64,000 nucleotides of DNA from Vescimonas coprocola. Lineage in GTDB: Bacteria > Bacillota > Clostridia > Oscillospirales > Oscillospiraceae. Of the stretch, positions 1-10,200 are shown in pieces. Under the pieces are notes generated by a model. The model had not been told where the DNA came from and did no database searches. It worked only from the letters and a program-made list of their open reading frames with translations. The stretch lies in the NCBI RefSeq assembly GCF_018408575.1, contig NZ_AP023418.1, forward strand, positions 2,012,415 through 2,076,414. Direction: 5' to 3'. The first letter of the stretch is position 1. Every line of letters starts with the position of its first letter. Position numbers and translations under genes: made by a program.

Positions 1-251
1 TCTCGGACTTAATTGATGCGACAACAAATGGTCAATTGCACGGAAATTATGGTCACTCAAGGAACTATTGGACGAGACCGGGCAATCTACAAGCAGAAGC
101 CTTTGCCCACTTTTTCGAAGCGTCTATGGGAGACCAAGGCAAATTAGAGCTATTAGCAAATTTCTTTCCTACAGCGTTTGGTATTTTTTCTTCAATGATT
201 GATTCTATTAGACCAGATAATCATGTTAGGGTCTTGAGCAGAGAAAGGTAG
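1..251 (+). CDS. C-terminal end of a toxin- or phage-structural-like protein (partial)
   Basis: The window opens inside this gene. The third frame is open from base 3 to a TAG at 249-251, giving the last 82 residues. The readable part contains HGNYGHSRNYWTRPGNLQ followed by AEAFAHFFEA, which from memory resembles C-terminal domains of phage minor-head proteins and polymorphic toxins that end in a metallopeptidase-like fold. That link is recall, not a search. No signal peptide or membrane segment is visible in the portion seen. A small gene follows 9 bases after the stop, an arrangement common for toxin-immunity pairs, but nothing here proves that function. Confidence 0.45.
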   Translation, partial: SDLIDATTNGQLHGNYGHSRNYWTRPGNLQAEAFAHFFEASMGDQGKLELLANFFPTAFGIFSSMIDSIRPDNHVRVLSRER

Positions 252-260
252 GTGCATACA

Positions 261-515
261 ATGGACAAAAACAAGAGCGTTGCAGATTTTATGAATAGCT
301 TCCTTAATACACCTGAACCGAAAATTGATAATGAGTATTATGAAATCGAAGAACAGTATTTTCGGCAATTCGGTCATGGTGTCCCAAGGGAAATGTTGCC
401 TGATAGCATTTCAACGGAACAAATTAAACAAGCCATGAAAAAATGCATTCTTTCCAAAAAGGATAATCTCTTTGAACTATTAGGCATCATTATCAACGAT
501 AATTATTTATATTAA
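261..515 (+). CDS. Small unknown protein, possible partner or immunity protein of the upstream gene
   Basis: Encodes 84 residues, acidic and without membrane segments. I chose ATG 261 rather than the in-frame GTG at 252 because an AGGTAGG ribosome site lies 8 bases upstream of 261. It follows the upstream toxin-like gene closely and precedes the DUF1292 gene by 16 bases, so all three may be co-transcribed. I do not recognise the family. The role as an immunity protein is inference from position only. Confidence 0.55.
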   Translation: MDKNKSVADFMNSFLNTPEPKIDNEYYEIEEQYFRQFGHGVPREMLPDSISTEQIKQAMKKCILSKKDNLFELLGIIINDNYLY

Positions 516-531
516 GAAAAGGAACGACGAC

Positions 532-795
532 ATGGATGAAGACAACATTATAACTTTGAATGATGAGAATGGGAACGAAGTTGAATTTGAATTTCTTGAC
601 TTAATACCGTATCGCCAGAACGAATATGTTGTCCTGCTTCCTATTGGAGATTCGGATGGGCAAGTTGTTATTTTGCAGCTGAAAGAAATTGACGATGAAA
701 CAGAAGAATATGTTGGTGTTGAAAACGAATTTGTGTTAGAGACTGTCTTTGCTCTGTTCAAAGAGCGAAACAAAGATTTCTTTACATTTGAGTAA
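532..795 (+). CDS. DUF1292 family protein
   Basis: An 87-residue acidic protein with the pattern of the DUF1292 (YrzB-like) family: an N-terminal DEDNIITLNDENGNEVEFEF block, then YVVLLP, VVILQL and a C-terminal VLETVFALFKE block. Length matches the family. Its biochemical role is unknown; homologues are small cytoplasmic proteins of Firmicutes. It lies between the small unknown gene and the M48 protease gene, on the same strand with short gaps. Confidence 0.8.
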   Translation: MDEDNIITLNDENGNEVEFEFLDLIPYRQNEYVVLLPIGDSDGQVVILQLKEIDDETEEYVGVENEFVLETVFALFKERNKDFFTFE

Positions 796-844
796 TTAAA
801 CAATGCAAGCTCAAACCAACAACACGATAAAAGGGGGGTGCATT

Positions 845-1714
845 ATGGATATTTGGCATCGTGTAGGCAGAATTGTTCGCTTCTCAAACTTAGGAACTCT
901 TCTGTTCTTTACTCTTAATATTCTGCTGATTGTTGCTGTGTTCGGTTCGTCAGGAAGCATTGTTGAACTGATTTGTATTTACTTTTTCACAGTAGCTATC
1001 AGCTTATCCCCATTAGGCGAAATGTGCCTGGCTGCCTTCGCAGGAGCAAGCGATATAAAAAGAGTAGATATAAAACTTCGAGTTGTCCCGCTGGTTCAAT
1101 ATGTTTTAGATAAAGCAAAAGAGAACACATCATACTGTCCTAAAAAAGTGAAAGTGAAGATTATCCATGATCCTGCTCCAAATGCATTTGCTCTAGGTAG
1201 GCAAACACTATGCATAACTGACGGATTGCTTTTACTCTCCGATGATATGATACTTGGAATTCTCGCCCATGAGATCGGACATCTCTCATACGGACATACT
1301 GTTATCCAATTATTGATTGGCGGGGGCAATATATTTATATCCGGGTGCCTCCTGTTAATCAAAATATCCTACTGGATTTTTTCTGCAATCATGGGGCTGT
1401 TCGCAATATGCTCTCGTAGTGGTGTAATGGGTATAATTACCGCAGTTTTCGCAGGAATATCAACAGCACTTTCTTGGTTATGGGTAAAGTTCTGTATGCT
1501 TTTTCTGATGTGGTCTATGAGACAAAATGAGTATCTGGCTGATGAATTTGCTTATAAAATTGGTTTTGGTCTTGAATTAGCGACGGTATTAGACCAACAT
1601 ATCTCAGATGTTCCGCATGATGGTTTTCTCAGTGCAATATACTCAACTCATCCATGCAACGATGATAGGGTTGCAGCATTGCAAAATTTAGGTGTACCCT
1701 ATTCTCGATACTAA
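845..1714 (+). CDS. M48 family (HtpX/Ste24-like) membrane metalloprotease
   Basis: A 289-residue integral membrane zinc protease. Hydrophobic segments near residues 18-32, 40-58, 155-175 and 190-220 would anchor it in the cytoplasmic membrane. The zinc site HEIGH is at residues 142-146, followed by the family's later EYLADEFA motif (ExxxD), so the active site looks complete. ATG 845 is preceded by AAAGGGGGGTG; an upstream extension to 803 lacks a comparable site. Proteases of this family degrade misfolded or regulatory membrane proteins; the substrate here cannot be told. It is transcribed toward ICE1, and whether it is chromosomal or ICE cargo is unclear. Confidence 0.85.
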   Translation: MDIWHRVGRIVRFSNLGTLLFFTLNILLIVAVFGSSGSIVELICIYFFTVAISLSPLGEMCLAAFAGASDIKRVDIKLRVVPLVQYVLDKAKENTSYCPKKVKVKIIHDPAPNAFALGRQTLCITDGLLLLSDDMILGILAHEIGHLSYGHTVIQLLIGGGNIFISGCLLLIKISYWIFSAIMGLFAICSRSGVMGIITAVFAGISTALSWLWVKFCMLFLMWSMRQNEYLADEFAYKIGFGLELATVLDQHISDVPHDGFLSAIYSTHPCNDDRVAALQNLGVPYSRY

Positions 1715-1936
1715 ATTCATAATCTCACAAATTGGCAAGCAGTGTAAACCTGTACAGGTTCACTCATTTTCTCGATTTTCCCTTCGGTGCAATCTTCGCA
1801 AATTTGCTTGTTGGGGAAGCATCCCCAATCCCCTTTGAACATCATCTGCCGATGATGGCTACACGATTTTCAATCGTTTCTCAAAGAACAGTAGAATAAA
1901 AATTTGCCCATGGTTGAAAGCACCGAAATCGAAAAG
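1715..1936. other. Non-coding stretch with hairpin between M48 gene and ICE1 terminator
   Basis: About 220 bases without a convincing gene. It contains a perfect hairpin at 1811-1828 (TTGGGGA, loop AGCA, TCCCCAA). No integrase or attachment site of ICE1 is visible here, so the left end of ICE1 may lie further left, outside the window. Confidence 0.5.
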
Positions 1937-1992
1937 CAAAAAAGCAGCCACGATCCGCACCCTTTGGGGAGTGCAGACCGTGGCTTTTTGCT
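1936..1992 (-). terminator. Terminator after ICE1 relaxase
   Basis: Immediately after the relaxase stop (minus strand) an arm AAAAAGCCACG pairs with CGTGGCTGCTTTTTT across an inner GCAC/GTGC stem, and the RNA would then run into a U-rich tail. This is the 3' end of the long ICE1 transcription unit. Confidence 0.75.
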
Positions 1993-3405
1993 TTAACGGA
2001 AGTTCTTCTTTTCCTCTTTCTCTTTCTCTTTTTCCTGCTCTTTCTGCCTGTCGATATTCAAAATCGTTTCAACCGTCCGTTTGGCAATCAGCAGTTCTTC
2101 TTTCTCTTTTCTGATCTGACGGTACTCAGCGTAGTCCTGCTTTTTCTGGACTGCCAGCTGATGAAACTCCTCATACAATGATTGCATGGACGGGAGCTTT
2201 GTAATCTGCAATTCATCAAAGGCTTGCTTCGCCGCTTTATGAATTGTGATTTCCTGACGGTGTTCTTCAAAGAATTTTTTGCTATATCCAGACTTGCGGT
2301 ACTCGATATAAATTTGCCTTGTGTTGCGATAATTTTTGATGTGCTGCTGCAACGCCTGAACCTCAACCATACGTTTCTCTGCGACCTTGATAGAATCAGA
2401 AAGCGCATCGAACCGGGCAGACAGATTTTCAATATGAGCAGTCAGATCGTCGTAGTTGCCCAAGCCTTTTTCTTTCAGTAGGATTACCGTTCGGGCAGCT
2501 TCTTTTCGGTTGAACTTCTTCGCCCACTTTTCATAACCGACCGTCTTGCCCTCGGCCATCTTTGCCTGAATATCAATCAGCATCTGGAACTGCTTCGGGG
2601 CAGGAGCCTTGGCAGAGCCGCCTTTTGATTTGTGCAGGTTCTTGCCGGAGATAACCGCTTGAATTTCCTCTTTGCTATATCCTTCGCCCAGGGAACGCAG
2701 CCGAATGAAACGCTTCTGATTCTCGCCCTTGAACGCAGGCTGCTTTCCATCCTTGAACTCAAATCCCATGTCAGCCAGAGCCTGAACAAAGCCATCAAAG
2801 CTCTTTGGTTTCTGCTTCAGCACCGCATCAATCGCATCACATAATTCGTCACGCTGGGTACGCTTCTTGGGATAAACAGTTCTTTTCTGGCGCTCCCGAT
2901 ACGGCTTCGGTGTAATAATGGACAGCCCGTGTTCCAGGCAAACCATATCACTGAGTCTTTGCACCGCCAGACCGGAAAGAAAGAAGTTTTTGAATTTCCG
3001 TGTGGCATCCAGCGAGGTCGAATTATAAATGATATGATTGTGAATGTGGGATTTGTCGATGTGGGTCGCAACGATGAAAGCGTGTTTTCCCTTTGTCCAT
3101 CGCATCGCTGTTTCATAGCCGACTTGGTTCGCTTCTTCCGGGGTGATTTCTCCCGGCTTAAAGGACTGGCGTATCTGGTATGCGATGATATTGTTCTTCT
3201 GCTGTCTGCCGGTAATATGCTGATACTGCCGTTTGGAAAGCAGAAATTCCTCATCTGCTGTCTTTGGATCACACTCATAGGAACTGATAAATTCGCCATC
3301 ATTGGTTTTTGCGGCATTTTGTGAGTAGTCGGTTCTGTCTGCCAAACATTGAGCGACCGTCTTTCCCTTATTCACATGGAGTGCAATCAATCTTGTCGCT
3401 GCCAT
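1993..3405 (-). CDS. ICE1 relaxase (mobilization nuclease, VirD2/MobP-like)
   Basis: A 470-residue relaxase that would nick and covalently bind DNA at oriT to start transfer. The metal-binding histidine signature HIDKSHIHNH is at residues 115-124 and matches the Relaxase domain of Firmicutes ICEs. The N-terminal region holds tyrosines that could be the catalytic residue. The C-terminal third is charged and probably coiled coil. ATG 3405 is chosen over the upstream GTG/ATG because AAGGAAG sits 8 bases ahead and the product then starts MAATRLIALHV. It is the last gene of ICE1 in the window, followed by a terminator. Confidence 0.88.
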   Translation of the reverse strand: MAATRLIALHVNKGKTVAQCLADRTDYSQNAAKTNDGEFISSYECDPKTADEEFLLSKRQYQHITGRQQKNNIIAYQIRQSFKPGEITPEEANQVGYETAMRWTKGKHAFIVATHIDKSHIHNHIIYNSTSLDATRKFKNFFLSGLAVQRLSDMVCLEHGLSIITPKPYRERQKRTVYPKKRTQRDELCDAIDAVLKQKPKSFDGFVQALADMGFEFKDGKQPAFKGENQKRFIRLRSLGEGYSKEEIQAVISGKNLHKSKGGSAKAPAPKQFQMLIDIQAKMAEGKTVGYEKWAKKFNRKEAARTVILLKEKGLGNYDDLTAHIENLSARFDALSDSIKVAEKRMVEVQALQQHIKNYRNTRQIYIEYRKSGYSKKFFEEHRQEITIHKAAKQAFDELQITKLPSMQSLYEEFHQLAVQKKQDYAEYRQIRKEKEELLIAKRTVETILNIDRQKEQEKEKEKEEKKNFR

Positions 3406-3467
3406 TCCCATCACTTCCTTCCCAAAAAGAAAAAGCCACCGGTCGGTGACTTTTCTCTGATATTATC

Positions 3468-3752
3468 TTATGACCTGATAAATGCTCCCAGACTTTCTCC
3501 AATATTCTCGACTTTCATAACAGCCCAGACGAGCAAGAACACCGCTGCTATTGTCGCAATTCCAAGAACCACAAGAATAAGCAGGGACTGCCACAAAGCC
3601 TTTACAATGCAGTAAATCGCAGATCCGCCAATGACCAAGAGCAATAAACCAATTACATAGGACACAACATTTGTAAGCAGATTTCCAAGAATGCAAATCA
3701 CTTTTACAACGAACAGCACCGGCAGTGCCAATATCTTCAATACCAGCTTCAT
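3468..3752 (-). CDS. Small ICE1 membrane protein
   Basis: 94 residues, almost entirely hydrophobic, with two to three predicted membrane helices (about residues 3-25, 28-55 and 58-80). It lies between MobC and the relaxase, a usual place for a conserved small membrane protein in this ICE family. No catalytic motif is seen and the function is unknown. The sequence downstream (3420-3465) has a short hairpin but no further gene. Confidence 0.7.
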   Translation of the reverse strand: MKLVLKILALPVLFVVKVICILGNLLTNVVSYVIGLLLLVIGGSAIYCIVKALWQSLLILVVLGIATIAAVFLLVWAVMKVENIGESLGAFIRS

Positions 3753-3868
3753 AGGCTCAACCCCTTTCTTTTAATTATATTGTACAAGGGTATCTGCCAT
3801 AACGCAATGATGTCAACCCTTATGTAAAAGCCGCAGCCGAAACTGCGACTTCCCAACAAGTTGTCGGA

Positions 3869-4201
3869 TTACTGGATTGAGGACAGGCGAACAAGAACTT
3901 CTCTCATGTCCGTCCAGATCTCCTCCAGCCGTTTTTGCAAATCCTCAATGTCAGCACGATAGATGCTGCCTGTTTCGTTCGCTCGCTTTGCGTACTGGTT
4001 CAGGTTGTTGGAGCAGATTCGCAGGAGCGAAACCAGGGCTTTCACATCCTGCAAATCCAGTCTGATACAGTAACCATCCAGAGCCATTTTCCGCAGATAG
4101 GCTCCCATGCTGCGGATGCCAAGCTCGTCCATCTTCTCATGGATTCGCTCGACCTCCTCCTTGGATGCAAGGAAATGAACATCCTGATCTCGCTTTGCCA
4201 T
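3869..4201 (-). CDS. MobC-like relaxosome accessory protein
   Basis: 110 residues with the MobC pattern: an N-terminal ribbon-helix-helix-like segment, GIRSMGAYLRKMALDG, then RICSNNLNQYAKRANETG and a C-terminal helix. MobC proteins bind near oriT and help the relaxase open the DNA. The ATG overlaps the stop of the large helicase gene by one base (TAATG), so translation is probably coupled. Relaxase and MobC are split by the small membrane gene. Confidence 0.85.
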   Translation of the reverse strand: MAKRDQDVHFLASKEEVERIHEKMDELGIRSMGAYLRKMALDGYCIRLDLQDVKALVSLLRICSNNLNQYAKRANETGSIYRADIEDLQKRLEEIWTDMREVLVRLSSIQ

Positions 4202-7200
4202 TACAACACCTCCTCACGGGTTTCAGAGTATTTTGCAGGCGGGATATGCTCCGCTTTGGATTTCAGATCAGCCAACACAGAAGGACGCTCTGACTCGCTT
4301 CTTTCGTCACGATTTTCCACAGAGTCCTCCATATTCAGGGCTGCATCCAGTTCTGCCAGTCGCTGACTTTTGGCTGTCAGCTCTGCTTCCTGCGGGAACG
4401 GTTTTCCAACCTCCGCCTTGGCTGCTTCCTGCTGATTGTAGAGATTATTCAACTGCTCATTGGCTCGTTCTAAGCGCTCAAGGATGCCTGCAAGGGCATT
4501 GTCCAGTCGGGTGATATTTCCTCGTGCGTCCGTTCCAAGGGCTACTCTGTGGCTCACAGCGCCCTTCAGGGTCACATCGAACTCGTTCCGGAAACTGTCA
4601 AACGAAAGCTCCATCTGAAAGCCACGGTAACTGCCAAGAGGAACCGGATCGGCACTTTTCGTGTCCTTACAAGCCGCAAGGAGGATTTCACCGGCATCTG
4701 CCTTTTCGGTGTAGGCTTTGCCCATGATTTCCATGCCGCAAAAGCCATCGGCAATCTGCGGGTGTGCTTCCACGGTTTTAATATCAGCTTCAAAGCCATG
4801 AATATAGCCTGTCTGCTTTTCAATCTCAGCCGGGAAGTATTTCAGAAGCTTATCTTCCATACGGTACTGCTGGCTCTGGTGGTCAGCTTTCAGCACCTTC
4901 AGCCTTGCCACATCAATGTCCAAGTCCATCTTTTCCTTGATAAGCGGATTGCCGGCACACAGCGCCTTGATCTCCGCATAGGACAGCGCCTGCTCATCCA
5001 CATCGTCACAGGAGCGAACCGGTGATTTGGAGGTCATAATCTGAGAAATAAACTTCTGCTTGTTTTCCAAGGTCTGATACAGGTAGGCATCGAAGGTTCC
5101 CTCGGTCACATACTGATACACCTGAACCTCTTTGTTCCGGTTGCCCTGACGGATGATACGACCGTTTCTCTGGGTCATATCAGACGGACGCCAACCCACA
5201 TCCAAGTGGTGAACTGCCACCAATTTGTCCTGGACGTTGGTTCCTGCACCCATCTTTTGCGTACTGCCAAGAAGCACTCGCACCTGCCCGGTACGAACCT
5301 TGGCAAAGAGGTCTTTTTTCTTTGCCTCGGTATCTGCATCATGGATAAAGGCAACTTCTTCCGCAGGCACACCGTTTGCAATCAGCTTGGTTTTGACATC
5401 ATCATAGACATTGAAGGTTCCATCATTTTTCGGTGTGCTAAGGTCGCAGAACACCAACTGGGTCAATTTGTCAGCCTGACCGTCCTGCCAGATACGCAGG
5501 ATATTTCCCACGCAGGCATTGAGCTTGCTGTCAGGGTCATCGGGTAACAGGGTGTTCATTAGCCGCTGATCCAGTCCCAATTTTCGTCCGTCGCTGGTAA
5601 TCTTGAGCATATTATCGACGGACGGGTCTACAATACCGGCATGAACATCTGCTGCTCTCTCTGAAAGGGAAGCCACCATATCCTTCTGGTACTCAGAGGG
5701 CTGAACCACAACCGTTTCAAACTTTGCTTCGGGAACAGGGAGATGCAACTGGTCAGAGGTCTTGATGTCGGCAACCTCCTTGAACATATTCATCAGTTCA
5801 GGCAGGTTGAAGAACTTCGCAAATCGGGTTCTGGCACGATAGCCGGTTCCCTCCGGTGCAAGCTCAATCGCAGTTGTTGTTTCTCCGAAGGTCGATGCCC
5901 AGGAATCAAAATGGGTCAGGTTCTTTTGCTGGAGCGTACTGTACTGGAGATAGCGCATGACCGTATAAAGCTCGGTCATCGAGTTACTTACTGGAGTACC
6001 GGTTGCAAAGATCACACCACGCCCGCCGGTCAGCTCATCCATATAGCGGCACTTCATAAACATATCCGAAGATTTCTGGGCTTCGGAGGTGGACAGACCT
6101 GCCACATTTCGCATTTTTGTGTAGAGGAACAAATTCTTGAACGCATGGCTTTCGTCCACAAACAGCCGGTCTACACCCAACTGCTCAAAGGTAATGACAT
6201 CATCTTTCTTGTCAGCGGCAAGGAGCTTGTCCAGTCTGGCTTCCAATGATTTTCGTGTTTTCTCCATCTGCTTGATCGTGAAGTTTTCGCCACGCTGCCA
6301 TTTCAGCTCCGCAATCGCACCCTCGATCTCATCAATCTGCTCCCGCAGCTGCCGTTCCTGTCGTTCGGCAGAAAGCGGGATTTTTTCAAACTGGCTGTGA
6401 CCGATGATGACTGCATCATAGTCACCCGTTGCGATACGAGCGCAGAACTTCTTACGGTTTGCTGTTTCAAAATCCTTCTTGGTGGCAACAAGGAGCTTGG
6501 CACTCGGATAGAGGTGCAGGAACTCGTTTGCCCACTGTAAGGTCAAGTGATTCGGCACAACGAACAGGGATTTCTGGCTCAATCCAAGCCGTTTACTCTC
6601 CATAGCCGATGCAGCCATCTCGAAGGTCTTGCCCGCACCAACTTCGTGTGCAAGCAGCGTATTTCCACCATATAGCACATGAGCGATAGCATTTCTCTGG
6701 TGTTCACGGAGGGTAATATCCGGGTTCATGCCGCCGAAACGGATATGAGAGCCATCATACTCACGAGGTCTGGTGGAGTTAAAAAGTTCGTTGTACTTGG
6801 TGGAAAGGGTTTCTCGTCTGTGCGGATCTCTCCAAATCCAATCTCGGAACGCATCCTTGATTGCCTGCTGTTTCTGCTGTGCCAGGGTAGTTTCTTTTTT
6901 ATTGAGGACACGCTTCTGCTTACCATCTGCATCTTCAATCGTATCATAGATACGAATATCCTTCAGATTCAGCGTTTCCTCCAGAATCCGATATGCGTTG
7001 GCTCGCTCTGTACCGTAGGTGACATACGCCGCCACATCGTTGTAGTTGGGAGAACTCTTACCGTTGATGCGCCACTCTGCGGTCAGCTCGGAGAACTTGA
7101 CCTCAATGGAACGGCGCAAGTAATACGGCGTTTCAAAGGTTTCCTCCATGAACTGCTGAATATAATCGGCATCAATCCATGTTGCACCCAAACGCACATC

Positions 7201-10200
7201 AATCTCGGACGCATCCAAGTCCTTCGGCTGTGCTTTCTGCAAGGCTTCCACATTGATGTGGAAGGAAGAATCCCTGTCTGCCGCCATCTGTGCGACACGC
7301 AGCTTGCTTCTTACATCGCCGGAAAGGTAATCATCGGCAGTCTGCCATCCAACTTCCACAGCATCGGGAGCCATCGGGTCTTTGAAGATCACCCCTCGAA
7401 GCTCTGCCTGAATCGCATCGTATTCTCCAGGTGTTCCAAGCAGCTGTGCCATAAACGGCAAATCCACCTTGCCACGCTCACCGATAGAGATTGCCAGAGC
7501 TTCGGACGGCGTATCCACGCTCGTCACTCTGCGTTCCGGCTTGATGGTTCGCTTGGTGAACATATCCGCCTTGCTTTTCAGATTGCCGTCCTCATCCACA
7601 TTTTCCAGAGAACACAGGAGATAGTAGGAGGAATCGTCAGCAAATGCCTGACCATTGGCTCGATTATTGATAAGCCCGTTCTTTGCGGCAAACGCATCGT
7701 AGGCATCATTCAGTTCTGCCTGTTTCTGAGTAATCATTTCATCCGGGTAATCCTCAAGCTGATATTCGATCAGCTCGTTGACGATACCACGAAGTTCCAC
7801 CATGCCCATCACACGGTCTTTTGCTTTCTCATTCAGGTCTACACGGCGCATCAGGGAGTTTTCACGGAAGTACACATTGCCATCCACCACGGTATAAGAG
7901 AAATTCTTTACATCCGGGGTTGCAGGAATGGTTTCGATTTCCTTACCCTTGTCAGCTTCGGGAAGCTCCACAGCCTGATAGGTTCCTTGGATGTGGGAAA
8001 CTGCTTCTTTCAGAAGTTCGGACAGTTCCATGCCCTCAATGGGACGCACTGTAATGTCCATGCCGTAGGCGGTACTTTCTTCCACCGTATCGCCCAGAAC
8101 CATTTCAGGATGAGCGACAAAGTAGCTGTTCATGGTGTGTCCTTCTTCGGTGCGGTCAAGGTTTACCCATTCCGGTACAATGTCAATCGGATGGTCACGC
8201 TTTTGCAGGAACAGGATGTCGGACACGACTTCCGTGCCTGCGTTTTTCTTAAAGGCATCGTTTGGCAGACGGATTGCACCAAGCAGTTCCGCCCTCTGCG
8301 CCATATATCGCCTTGCGTCAGAGTTCTTGGAATCCATGGTGTAACGGCTTGTCACAAAAGCGACCACACCACCGGGACGAACCTGATCCAAAGCCTTGGC
8401 AAAGAAATAGTTGTGAATGGAGAATCCCAGCTTGTCATACGGCTTGTCGGACACTTTGTAGTTGCCGAAAGGGACATTACCCACAGCCAGATCGTAAAAG
8501 TCTCGGCGGTCTGTCGTTTCAAAACCGGCTACTTTGATTTCTGCGTTGGGATAGAGCTTCTGAGCAATTCTGCCGGTGATGGAATCCAGTTCCACACCAT
8601 ACAAACGGCTGCTCTGCATTTCAGGAGGGAGCATACCAAAGAAGTTGCCGATACCCATAGCAGGCTCCAGAATATTTCCTGTTTCAAAGCCCATCTGTCC
8701 GACCGCATCGTAGATGGAGCGAATGACCGTAGGGCTGGTGTAATGTGCATTCAGGGTGGAAGCTCTTGCCGCAGCATATTCATCTTCGGAAAGCAGGTTT
8801 TTCAGTGTCTGATACTCCTTCGCCCAATTTCCCTTGTCCGGGTCAAAGGCATCTGCCAGACCGCCCCAACCGACATAATTCGACAAAATCTCCTGTTCTT
8901 CGGTAGTGGCGTTCCTGTTCTCGCTTTCCAGTTTGAACAGAGTTTCAATGGCTGCGATGTTTCTTGCGAATTTCTGCTTCGGTCCACCTTCACCGATGTT
9001 GTCATCCGTGATGTGGAAGTTCACCGCAGGAACAGGTGGGATTTCTCTGGTGGTGATGGACTGCTCAAGCTGAGCGATAATGTCCATGACTTCGGCATTC
9101 TGCCATCCGTCCACCTGGGCATAATCCTGAATGATGGTGTCCTTTCCATCTACGCACTGTACGAAGTCCAGACTACCCGGCAGATCTCTGGTATTCATTG
9201 CACCCAGGGCTTTTCTCTGCGTGTCAGGAAGTGCATAGTAGGCTCGCAGGGCATCATCAAAGGAACTGTATTCCTTGATGTCCAGCGCACCCCGCTTCTG
9301 AATGTCCTCGGCAACATAAAAATGATCGATGAAGTGTTCCGGTTCCTGCTGTTCGGGTTCCGCACTGGCTCTGACCTGTGCGTGTGCCTTTTCGTCAGGG
9401 TAGTCCCCATAGATACGGATGCACTTATGCTCCTGCTGATCGTAAACGGCAGCACCATCGTACTTGAATCCGTCATCCTCCATGGTTCCGTCCACATAGC
9501 CCTGGGCAGCTTTTTCCGCTTCTTCCAGAGTGTAGTAGTCCAGTTTATCATCGAAGCCGTTTTCAAAGTGATGGTAGGCGGCAACCAGATAGCGGGGAGC
9601 CATGCGCTCCTCGTAGCTGTTAATCATCTCAGGTGTCAGCCATTCTGGTTTGTCGGGAATCATTTCATACAGCTCACGCATCTTGGCAATCTGTGCATGG
9701 CGGTTGCCTGCCCACAGATGCTTTTCGCTGTGCTGTCCTGCACCAAGGAAGTATTCGCAGTCCATACGCAGACGGTCTAACAGCTGATACTCAGGGGTGT
9801 AGTCCCTCGGTTCGGTTTTGCCCAGAAAATCCTCTGTAACGGGCTTTTCTTCGGTTTGGGCATCAACCCTTACCGCATGGTTTCTTTCGTCCTGAGAGAG
9901 CATACGCTCGAAATTCTCACGATTCTCGGCACGGAAGATGGGATAAGCAAGCGTAGGGTCACGCAGCTGAACTTCTCTGTCCGTGATCTGCTCCACACGG
10001 AAAGCTGTATCGTCCAGATATACCGTGTCACCGACCTGATAATTCCATTTCGGTTCCTCGGAAGCAGATGCTTCCACAACTTCGGCAGGCTCTGCCACAG
10101 GCGCTTCTGGCTGAACCGACTCCATCGCAGCTACGGACTGACGAACTTCCTCCAAATAGTCATTGGCAAGCCATTCGTCCGTGAAGTATTCCGTAACGCC

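Noticed and set aside
2929-3324. Plus-strand frame of 131 codons within the ICE1 relaxase
   Set aside because: Antisense to a clear relaxase gene, no domain or ribosome site.
6679-9780. A 1033-codon open frame on the plus strand
   Set aside because: It lies wholly antisense to the giant helicase gene, has no ribosome site or recognisable domain, and is explained by codon bias of the minus strand.
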